From: Planctomycetaceae bacterium
GTDB taxonomy: Bacteria > Planctomycetota > Planctomycetia > Pirellulales > Pirellulaceae
Assembly (NCBI GenBank): GCA_002862205.1
Contig: PKCN01000286.1
Location: forward strand, 1-34,607
DNA length: 34,607 nucleotides
Direction: 5' to 3'
A program made the position numbers and the translations under genes. Below, piece after piece: positions 9,503 to 16,826 of the stretch (its first letter is position 1; each line of letters begins with the position of its first letter). Below the pieces are notes generated by a model. It saw only the letters and a program-made list of their open reading frames with translations, made no database searches and was not told where the DNA came from.

Positions 9503-9511
9503 AAGGAAAGG
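9503..9511 (+). promoter_or_regulatory. Strong ribosome binding site AAGGAAAGG
   Basis: The purine-rich AAGGAAAGG lies five bases before the ATG at 9517. It fixes the start of the NHL-type protein and is the strongest Shine-Dalgarno sequence seen in the window. Confidence 0.7.
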
Positions 9512-9516
9512 TAATC

Positions 9517-10878
9517 ATGCGATCAGCACTATTGGCACTACCCTTTTTTTTAATCGCTTCTGCTGTGTTTGCTGACGATGTCAAAAGCATCGACGATCAA
9601 TCGACTCATGCACAATCGGGACTGATTCAGTTTTCCGGGGCTGCTTCAGCGTTGAAAATCAATGCGTTTTGCTTGAATAACAAAGGCCAAATCATTGCCG
9701 TATGCGGGAATGGGCCCGGTGAGGTCCGCGTGGCTAACGATGCAGGAAAGATCCTGCATTCATGGGAATTGGATGTCAAACCCGAATCCGTTGGAGTTGC
9801 AGACGATGACACGATCCTTGTGGGTGGCGAAGGGAAGCTGTTTCGCTTCGCAACCGATGGGCAATTGTTGAATGAAGTAGCTTCACCGCACGCCACACGG
9901 TTGCGGGACAGTCGGGAAAAGTTGCGTGAGGATGCGATCGCGCAGCTCAAGCGGAGTTTCGCCGCAAGGGACCCTTTGGCAATGGCAAAGAGTCGGGTGA
10001 CTTCGTACGAGACGATGTTGACACAGTTGAAAAGCCGCCAAGCCGCAGGCACGCTGAATCCATCTGAGGCACGCTTGATTCAAATGCTCCCAGACTTGAT
10101 GGAGCGTTACCAGAAACAGGTTGATGATCTGGAACTCGCGGCCGCAGCCAAGGGCGCAGGTGAAGAAACGCAGACAGCTGGCGAACCCAGTGAGTCACAA
10201 ATCAACAACCTGATTGACAGCACGATTCGTACGAAGATGCGAGTCTCTTCGATCAGTTCGACGGGAAACCACCTGTTCGTCACCACTCGAGGTGTGACTG
10301 GCTACGGCTATGATGTTTGGAAAATGAATCTCCGATTTGAAAATCCCGAGGTCATCGTGAAAGGCCTCAGCGGATGTTGCGGGCAAATGGACGTTCAATG
10401 CTGCAAGGATGGCCTGTTTGTAGCGGAAAACTCGCGAGACCGTGTGGTTCACTACGACATCAACGGTACGGAGATCAATAAATGGGGCAAGTCCGACCGC
10501 ACTGGACTCAACGGATTTACCAGCTGTTGTAATCCAATGAATGTCTGTTTCGATAACGAGGGCTACATCTACACGGCGGAATCTGGCTCGGGTCGGATCA
10601 AATGTTTCGATGCCAGCGGCAAACTGATTTCTTACGTCGGCGATGTTGATCTCGTGCCAGGCTGTAAGAACGTTTCCATTGCCGTTTCTCCTGTGAGTAA
10701 AAAGATCTACATGCTGGACTTGACCCGCAATCACATCAAGGTCATGGAACCCAAGCCAGCAGCGCTAAAAGCTCAGAAACAGAACAACAATGGTAACGAA
10801 GCGAAAGAGGCCAGCCGGCAGGTCGGTGTATTCGGCATAGGGGTGACGGGTCCCATCGCAAAAGAGGCAACCAAATGA
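9517..10878 (+). CDS. Exported NHL-type beta-propeller with repeated CC motifs
   Basis: This encodes 453 residues. A signal peptide (MRSALLALPFFLIASAVFAD) directs export. Propeller-like blades begin near residue 45 (INAFCLNNKGQIIAV). They are interrupted at about 120-230 by a charged helical insertion predicted to be coiled coil (LRDSREKLREDAIAQLKRSF), and resume near 238. The C-terminal blades read like NHL repeats, for example DNEGYIYTAESGSGRIKCFD. Cysteines recur at the same blade position: GCCGQMDVQCC (C287, C288, C295, C296), SCCNPMNVC (C337, C338, C344) and GCKNV (C383), spaced about 46-50 residues apart. In NHL propellers this strand lines the central channel, so a metal or disulfide cluster at the axis is plausible but inferred. 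Its stop overlaps the next start by four bases (ATGA), so the two genes are probably translated together. Confidence 0.8.
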   Translation: MRSALLALPFFLIASAVFADDVKSIDDQSTHAQSGLIQFSGAASALKINAFCLNNKGQIIAVCGNGPGEVRVANDAGKILHSWELDVKPESVGVADDDTILVGGEGKLFRFATDGQLLNEVASPHATRLRDSREKLREDAIAQLKRSFAARDPLAMAKSRVTSYETMLTQLKSRQAAGTLNPSEARLIQMLPDLMERYQKQVDDLELAAAAKGAGEETQTAGEPSESQINNLIDSTIRTKMRVSSISSTGNHLFVTTRGVTGYGYDVWKMNLRFENPEVIVKGLSGCCGQMDVQCCKDGLFVAENSRDRVVHYDINGTEINKWGKSDRTGLNGFTSCCNPMNVCFDNEGYIYTAESGSGRIKCFDASGKLISYVGDVDLVPGCKNVSIAVSPVSKKIYMLDLTRNHIKVMEPKPAALKAQKQNNNGNEAKEASRQVGVFGIGVTGPIAKEATK

Positions 10879-12944
10879 TCAGTACAGTTTTTAAATATTG
10901 CAGCGCACTTTGCCTGTCGGTAGCGGTCGTTGCGTTGGCCGCATCGTCGGCCTCGGCTGACGAAAAAGACTCTCCTCTGACAATGGTGGTCATGGATCCG
11001 CTCGCGGCGCCGTTGTCGTGCCCGTGTGTTGAGGGCTACGCACAACGCGACTACACCGTGCTGGCGGAGCATCTGTCAAAATCCACTAACCGTAATGTGA
11101 AGGTGGTGTTTGCTGAATCGTTGCCCGCTGCTTTGAAGAAGACCAGGGGCAAGGTCGATCTTGTCATTGGCAAACAGTCGATTGTTCGCGCCGATGCCAA
11201 GTTAGCCAAGGTGCAAATGTCCCCGGTAAGCCAATTGACTGACCAGAAAGGGAATACGACCCAGTATGGAATGATTGTCGTGAACAAAGAGGATCCCGCG
11301 AAATCTGTCGGGGATCTTGCGGACTACACCATTATCTTCGGTCCATCCGAAGCGGAAGAAAAACATAGTGCGGCAATCCAGTTGCTCGAAGCCGCAGGTG
11401 TGCAAATTCCGTTGGAACGGCAGAAAATCGATGACGCATGTAGCGATGGTGCATGCAAAGTGATTGATCTTGGACCTAAGTCCAAAACCGCTGCCGTTAT
11501 ATCAAGCTACGCGCAACCGCTGCTGGAGGGTTGTGGCACGATCAAGAAGGGTGATCTCCGGGTCGTGGGTAAAACCACACCCGTTCCATTCGTGACGGTC
11601 TTTCTGGCTGGTTCTCTTGCTGCGACGGTCAAAGTTCAGCTCACAGAAGGTTTGGCGGATGCGGCACTCCAACCGCAGGTGCTGCAGGCACTCGAATCGT
11701 TGGTGGGATTCATTCCGATGGCGGATGCCCCCAAGTTGGTAAAAAAAAAAGTAGTTGAGCCAACTAACACGTGGCCCGGATGGCTCGGACCACTGCGAAA
11801 CGGCCATGTCGCCTGGCTGCCTTCAAGCTTGCCCACGGAACCCGACGTGGTATGGGACTTTCCACTTGTGCACGCGGGTTTGGGGGGCATCGCTGCCACA
11901 GAAAAATACGTCATCTTTGGTGATCGAGATCAGGATGATTTTCAGGACGTCTTTCGCTGCCTCGATGCAAAGACTGGGGCTGTGCTGTGGGAGGTCCAGC
12001 GTCTGGCCGCAGCAGCTCTTGATTATGGGAATTCTCCGCGTTCCACGCCTCTCATCTTCGAGTCGACCGCGATTTGCCAAGGCGCATTAGGGAATCTGCT
12101 GTGCATTGAACTTTCCACGGGAAAGGTTCGTTGGGAAATTAATTTGCGAGATGAGTTTCCGTTGCAGACAGAGTTGCCCTGGGGTTATTGCGGTTCCCCT
12201 CTCATTGCGGATGGAAAGCTAATTGTGGCGCCTGGTGCTCCGGATGCCTCTTTGGTCGCATTGAATCCGCGAAATGGAGAGCTTTTGTGGAAAACCCCGG
12301 GACTGCAGCCCTCGCATGGATCCATGATTTCAGTGGTTCTGGGTGGTGTCCAGCAAATTGTGGGGCACGACCAAAGGACCTTGGGCGGCTGGGATCTCCA
12401 GACGGGGAAGCGGCTATGGACGGTTGAACCTCGTGCGAGCGGAGATTTCAACGTACCGACACCCGTGGTTCGCACAAACAAGCAGGGACAACGGGAACTT
12501 CTGGTCGCAACCAAGAATAACGGGATTCGGTCCATGCTGTTTCAGTCTACTGACGGCACTCCCTCGGCTCAGGTCGCGCACTCGATGAAACTGAGAACGA
12601 CCATGAGTACTCCGATCGTCATCGGGAATAAAATTTTCTGCGTAAAAGACTTTCTGTTCTGCCTGAACGCGGCGGATCTGTCGGAGCGTTGGCGATTACG
12701 GGACCGTGCGTTTGGTGACCATGCGGCGACGTTTGCGACAGAAGAATACCTGCTGGTGATCGGGAAGGGCGAGCTTTTATTGATGGCGATTGATGGAAAG
12801 AAAATTCTGTCGCGGTGCACCGTCTTTGATCAACCGCAGGTGTTGTATTCTCACCCTGCCCTCCTTGGCAACAGACTTTTTATACGTGGCGAACATGGAC
12901 TCAAGTGCATCAACCTCAACTCAACTGAAAATTCCCCTCATTGA
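10875..12944 (+). CDS. PhnD-like substrate-binding domain fused to a PQQ-like beta-propeller
   Basis: This encodes 689 residues. After a signal peptide (residues 1-29), residues 35-288 resemble the phosphonate/phosphite-type periplasmic binding fold (PhnD family): YTVLAEHLSKSTNRNVKVVF, KVDLVIGKQSIV, YGMIVVNKEDPAKSVGDLAD. They carry unusual cysteines (SCPCVEG C49/C51, ACSDGACK C189/C194, C220). Residues 298-680 form a PQQ-like propeller: WPGWLGPLRNG, CLDAKTGAVLWEV, CIELSTGKVRWEI, ALNPRNGELLWKT, GWDLQTGKRLWTV. No permease or ATPase gene is nearby, so classical import is unlikely; a sensing, electron-transfer or metal-handling role fits better. The joint lies at an A10 run (11741-11750) where any single-base slip truncates the protein after the first domain. 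It is coupled to the NHL gene by an ATGA overlap and ends 34 bp from the convergent TPR gene. Confidence 0.82.
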   Translation: MISTVFKYCSALCLSVAVVALAASSASADEKDSPLTMVVMDPLAAPLSCPCVEGYAQRDYTVLAEHLSKSTNRNVKVVFAESLPAALKKTRGKVDLVIGKQSIVRADAKLAKVQMSPVSQLTDQKGNTTQYGMIVVNKEDPAKSVGDLADYTIIFGPSEAEEKHSAAIQLLEAAGVQIPLERQKIDDACSDGACKVIDLGPKSKTAAVISSYAQPLLEGCGTIKKGDLRVVGKTTPVPFVTVFLAGSLAATVKVQLTEGLADAALQPQVLQALESLVGFIPMADAPKLVKKKVVEPTNTWPGWLGPLRNGHVAWLPSSLPTEPDVVWDFPLVHAGLGGIAATEKYVIFGDRDQDDFQDVFRCLDAKTGAVLWEVQRLAAAALDYGNSPRSTPLIFESTAICQGALGNLLCIELSTGKVRWEINLRDEFPLQTELPWGYCGSPLIADGKLIVAPGAPDASLVALNPRNGELLWKTPGLQPSHGSMISVVLGGVQQIVGHDQRTLGGWDLQTGKRLWTVEPRASGDFNVPTPVVRTNKQGQRELLVATKNNGIRSMLFQSTDGTPSAQVAHSMKLRTTMSTPIVIGNKIFCVKDFLFCLNAADLSERWRLRDRAFGDHAATFATEEYLLVIGKGELLLMAIDGKKILSRCTVFDQPQVLYSHPALLGNRLFIRGEHGLKCINLNSTENSPH
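11741..11750 (+). other. A10 slippage-prone run at the domain junction
   Basis: Ten consecutive A residues encode the end of V-K-K-K at codons 289-292. In the zero frame the PQQ-like propeller follows. With nine A residues the frame reads GTA AAA AAA AAG TAG and stops. With eleven it reads three lysines, two serines and TGA. Either change gives a protein limited to the PhnD-like domain. Confidence 0.7.
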
Positions 12945-12978
12945 GCATGCTGCTTCTTGCCACAACGCATGACGACTG

Positions 12979-14133
12979 TCAGGCCGCGCTGGAAGTGTCA
13001 TCTTCCTTTCGTCGTCTGAAGATGATATTCATGCAAACGATCGCTGTCAGAACGACTGCGAGTAACGATCCAACGACGGCCATCGACGAAACTGTACCGA
13101 TGGCCGCAAATGGGCCTGAGCCGACTGCCGGCAGAACTACTGGGGTCGCGTAGTATTTTTTTTCAAACGCTGCTTCAACATTCACGCCGGTATCGATCCA
13201 CGACTTTTCGTCTCGGGCCACCGTTCCATACCAGGCCTGTGCATCGTTCAATTCTTCTTTGAATTGCTGTTCCAATTCCGCCAGAGTTAATTCGTCATTG
13301 GATCCTGTGGTCCGGGTCTGGTACTTGAGGGCATCGTCTGCCTTTCTCCGGTAAGCTGCTTTCGCGTTCGGATCAGTTGCCTCATAAGAGGCTTTCAAAT
13401 AAGCCCGCGCAGCCAACTGTTTCGCATCTGAACCTGGTTCGCAACTCACGAGAAGATCACCGAGGACTTCGAGCAAAACTGGCGAATCGTAATGCCCAAA
13501 TTTCATCATTCCCAGTACACCCTGAAGTGCATCATCAACGACTTGCGTTGTGTTTTTTTCAGTGCTCTTTGCTGGGGTTTGTTCAATCACGAAGACGCCG
13601 AAGCCAGTAGGGGAAAATTGACTGGGGCGGTCATTCGATAGCGGGAGAATTGATTCGCCGTCTGCACGCGTGCTGAGCAGGTACTCCACCAGTCGTTTCT
13701 GATAAACCTCGCGTCCAAAATGCGCATCGGGATTGATCGCAAGTGCTTTGTCAATCTCCTGTAATCCGCGGTCATATTTGCCTGAGTGAAAGTAAAACGT
13801 GCCCAAATTGGCATGGGTGGAATACAAGCCCGGATACAGGCTTGCCTTCTTCTCAATGACGCGGATTGCTTCATCCGTGTTTCCAAGTTTCTCGTAGGCT
13901 ACCGCGAGATCATCGTAGAGTTCGGGCGTCGGGTTCAACTCGATTCTGGCCGTCGTGTCCTCCACTCTCCATTGATAGAAGTCGCTGGAATGGCGTAAGA
14001 ACTTTCCTGTGATTAACTCCAGGGCAGTCGGGAACCGCTGACGCTCCATGGCTAAGGTGTCGCGATCCCACAGACAGGCGAGTGCGGATACACAAAAGCC
14101 TGTGACTAGAAAAATTGTCAAGAAAAATCGCAT
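12979..14133 (-). CDS. Membrane-anchored TPR protein
   Basis: This encodes 384 residues. An N-terminal hydrophobic segment (MRFFLTIFLVTGFCVSALAC) is followed by CLWDRDTLAMERQRFPTALE, a conserved opening of a planctomycete/verrucomicrobial exported family. TPR units follow at about residues 65-150: PELYDDLAVAYEKLGNTDEA, YSTHANLGTFYFHSGKYDRG. A C-terminal transmembrane helix (about 345-368, SSMAVVGSLLAVVLTAIVCM) precedes a basic tail RRRKEDD, consistent with a single anchor and a periplasmic body. SALAC resembles a lipobox, but the -3 residue is not canonical, so lipidation is uncertain. TPRs mediate protein contacts; the partner is unknown. It lies 273 bp downstream of the GH81 gene on the same strand and is convergent with the PhnD-PQQ gene. 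Confidence 0.75.
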   Translation of the reverse strand: MRFFLTIFLVTGFCVSALACLWDRDTLAMERQRFPTALELITGKFLRHSSDFYQWRVEDTTARIELNPTPELYDDLAVAYEKLGNTDEAIRVIEKKASLYPGLYSTHANLGTFYFHSGKYDRGLQEIDKALAINPDAHFGREVYQKRLVEYLLSTRADGESILPLSNDRPSQFSPTGFGVFVIEQTPAKSTEKNTTQVVDDALQGVLGMMKFGHYDSPVLLEVLGDLLVSCEPGSDAKQLAARAYLKASYEATDPNAKAAYRRKADDALKYQTRTTGSNDELTLAELEQQFKEELNDAQAWYGTVARDEKSWIDTGVNVEAAFEKKYYATPVVLPAVGSGPFAAIGTVSSMAVVGSLLAVVLTAIVCMNIIFRRRKEDDTSSAA

Positions 14134-14406
14134 CGCATCAAATCCTCGTTGGCGGCAATACTACCAATCTAATCGAGTTAGATGAATTATGCGAGTTCGG
14201 TGGCATTGCTCCCGAACTACTTGCCAGGGTTTGCGTGTTTCAGGCGTTGAGGTGCAACGGGCCTTGGTTGCGCCATCACACTCGATCGTCCGTTTTCACC
14301 GGTGCAGTTTTGGAATACTGAAACTGGGGAAAAACACACTTGGTCAATGTTGCATCGACAATGTGAAACAACCCTTCAGTACCATGACAGCAGGTCAGGA
14401 AGACCA

Positions 14407-16626
14407 CTATTTGGTGGTGCGCTGGGTGACAGTAAGCTCACCGGGTTTCGCAATGAGGGTTGTGCCGTCGGAGAACGCAACACGTTTGGGGGACTGTTCG
14501 AAATTATACGCGGCGTAAGTGGTCTTGGTGTCCTTGATAAACACGTTCACAAAAGGATGAGTTGAAGTGACTTGGGGTTGATTGCGGCCGTAACGGTCGA
14601 GTGCCTGCAACCAGTGGCACATGAACGCGTGGGTGTTCCCCTCTTCGATTTTACATTGTGGTTTCTGTTTTAAATGGACTAAGCCGAGGGAAGGGTCCTG
14701 CAGGCCGCCAAACATCAAAACCAGGTCTCCCCAGCCATTGTTGTAATTGTTGCCTTTTTCACGCTTCTCGGTGATTCGGTCGAAATTCCTTTTTACATAA
14801 TTCGGGTGCCGACCCATGTAGATCGAAGCGGGCGTGAAAGGCAGCCAGTTGATTCCGTGGATGCAGTCAATGTCGGGCGAAAACCAGGTAGCAAAGGCGC
14901 CTTTGCCACCCCACACCATGCCGAGAGCGACTTCCGGAAAGTCGGCAGGGAAGTTCGTTGACGAGACATCAAACCAATATTCCTCTACCGCAATACGTTC
15001 CGTGTTGTAGAGGTACATCCCGGTATCACGCAAGTTTTCATTACCGGTGGCTGCACCCCATAGCATCATCCCGTACCACGCGTTAATCGCTTCGGATGAA
15101 GACTCTTGATTGTTGCCATCACCGAATTTTGCATGTCCTGAAGCCCACGAATGCCCCGCGTACACATCAAAACAACGCAGTCGTGGGAACAACTTTTCTT
15201 CATCGACAGTCGACGCGATGTCACGTACCAGTAGATTGACCATTTTGGCCCACGTGGCACCCCATTTCGGATCGCGTCGAGCGACCTCTGCCGCGGCACG
15301 AATGAAGTAACCATAATGAAAGTGGTGATCATTGAGGTCCTTGTCGCTTCCGTAGGATGCCGGACTTCCAATCAGGGTGCCCCAGTTCTGGTCATAAAAG
15401 AACAGGCCCTCCGTTTCACCGGTTGAGGCAACGAACCAATCTTCAAGCCGTTCACGCATTTCATTGACAAACCTTGCTTCCAATCGAGGTTGCCCCATCT
15501 GCTCGGCGATACCAGCCAAGCTCGCGAGTTTGCCAAGGTGTTTCCCTTCCCAGTAAGTGTCCGCAGTTTTTGGACGGGGACGCGCAGATTCCTGTTTCAA
15601 GTAACCAATCACTGGTTTCGCATCGGCATGATCATCAACCGGTAACATCGGTAACACGCCTTGCAAGGGGACCCGTGTCCGGAATGAGTTTCCAAGGCCA
15701 ACTCGCATTTCACCGCGAACTGACTTGTACGTGAGATCGGACAACGGTGTGACAAGGTATTTCCACTGGTGAGGATAGGTGGCAAATACGGTCCCATCAT
15801 TTCCATCACGGTCCAAATCCTCGCACGTGAACTTGTAGTCGGTGATCAGATGCCCATCCTCAAACACATATTGGGCCCGTGTGTCAGTGACATGGTTGTG
15901 AGCAACGTTGGCAAATTTCTTCAACGTTTCAGCGGTGCTGTCAGGGAGCAGCGCGACACTGAAATACCCCGCATCGTTCTCGTTGACCCACCTGGCCGTA
16001 CCCTCACCGCTCCATTTCGAACCAGCTGCACCGAAAATGCCGTAATGATTACCCCGCACCATCAAGCCGAGCACCTCGTCGCTGATTCGTTTGTAGACAT
16101 TGGGTACATGGGCGAAAGTCAGATTGGGATTGCCACCTGAGATCCGACAGAACACAAAGGGGCTGCCATGGCCCACCGTCATTTGCAGCGTTGCATCGCT
16201 GGTTTGCTGTTGTGCAGTGATGAACCAATCCGAATTGGAGTCCAGCCTCGTTGTTTCCGCGTTCTCAATCGCGCTATTGCCGATGACGATGTCGCCGTCA
16301 CTTGATACGCCGCCACCCATGATTGCATCCTTACTACTGACCAGTGCCGCACCGGGGTAGGCAATCGAAACACCAGCATCACAAAACACCAACCCCATGG
16401 GATGGGGAAACATATTCTGCGAGTGCTTTTCCCAGACCAGCGAGCTCCACCATTGATTGGTCGGGGTCGCGTTTCGAAAGGCGTCTGTTTTGTAGATTGT
16501 GGTCTGGAGCGGCTTGCAAATATCAGGTCGCACCGTGGTGTAGCCACCTTTCGTTTGTGCACCTGCAACCGATCCAAACAAACACAAGACGCAAAACAAG
16601 GAAGACGCGAACGTTGATCGGAGCAT
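14407..16626 (-). CDS. GH81 endo-beta-1,3-glucanase
   Basis: This encodes 739 residues with a signal peptide (MLRSTFASSLFCVLCLFGSV, cleavage after AGA). The mature protein opens with NATPTNQWWSSLVW and FPHPMGLVF, the N-terminal beta-sandwich signature of glycoside hydrolase family 81. The catalytic domain carries DHHFHYGYF (Asp433) and HSWASGHAKFGDGNNQESSS followed by E512, matching the acid and nucleophile-activating blocks of GH81. GH81 enzymes cut beta-1,3-glucans such as laminarin or callose internally by an inverting mechanism. No carbohydrate-binding module or anchor is visible, so the enzyme is probably soluble in the periplasm or secreted. The length fits a single-module GH81. No transporter or other glucanase gene lies next to it, so it is not part of a classical polysaccharide locus here. 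Confidence 0.92.
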   Translation of the reverse strand: MLRSTFASSLFCVLCLFGSVAGAQTKGGYTTVRPDICKPLQTTIYKTDAFRNATPTNQWWSSLVWEKHSQNMFPHPMGLVFCDAGVSIAYPGAALVSSKDAIMGGGVSSDGDIVIGNSAIENAETTRLDSNSDWFITAQQQTSDATLQMTVGHGSPFVFCRISGGNPNLTFAHVPNVYKRISDEVLGLMVRGNHYGIFGAAGSKWSGEGTARWVNENDAGYFSVALLPDSTAETLKKFANVAHNHVTDTRAQYVFEDGHLITDYKFTCEDLDRDGNDGTVFATYPHQWKYLVTPLSDLTYKSVRGEMRVGLGNSFRTRVPLQGVLPMLPVDDHADAKPVIGYLKQESARPRPKTADTYWEGKHLGKLASLAGIAEQMGQPRLEARFVNEMRERLEDWFVASTGETEGLFFYDQNWGTLIGSPASYGSDKDLNDHHFHYGYFIRAAAEVARRDPKWGATWAKMVNLLVRDIASTVDEEKLFPRLRCFDVYAGHSWASGHAKFGDGNNQESSSEAINAWYGMMLWGAATGNENLRDTGMYLYNTERIAVEEYWFDVSSTNFPADFPEVALGMVWGGKGAFATWFSPDIDCIHGINWLPFTPASIYMGRHPNYVKRNFDRITEKREKGNNYNNGWGDLVLMFGGLQDPSLGLVHLKQKPQCKIEEGNTHAFMCHWLQALDRYGRNQPQVTSTHPFVNVFIKDTKTTYAAYNFEQSPKRVAFSDGTTLIAKPGELTVTQRTTK

Positions 16627-16826
16627 GGACGAGGCCTCGGTGAAGATGACGGATTGAATCCACAGGAAGTGAAAAAAACTCGCTGGAGAGCGTCAGGATA
16701 AATAGTCTTCGTTTGGTGGCACCCCGCTGAACACCGGATGCATTGGGACCTGGCCAATTGTGAGCACTGCTCTGCGGGGGTGCCAGTACAAATGGTAGTA
16801 CCATCTCGAGGAGCATGAATTGGGCA

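Larger units (their letters stand above)
8935..9516. other. Intergenic region, 582 bp, with a possible minus-strand gene remnant
   Basis: No intact gene is seen. A tight palindrome, TCCCGG-T-CCGGGA, lies at 8991-9003. On minus, 9153-9046 is an open stretch of about 35 codons that ends with LKYKSVIVKWDA and a stop and reads like the tail of a real protein, but an in-frame stop blocks it upstream. A possible promoter for the next gene lies at 9472-9480. Confidence 0.4.

Noticed and set aside
10195-10734. Long minus-strand open frame (179 codons) inside the NHL gene
   Set aside because: It is antisense to a clear propeller gene, shows no family motifs, and has low-complexity shadow character.
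10875-11740. Phosphonate or phosphite ABC uptake system
   Set aside because: Only a PhnD-like domain is present; no permease, ATPase or C-P lyase gene lies in the window.
16179-16757. Minus-strand open frame (192 codons) over the start of the GH81 gene
   Set aside because: It is an alternate frame of the GH81 coding sequence with no coherent protein features.
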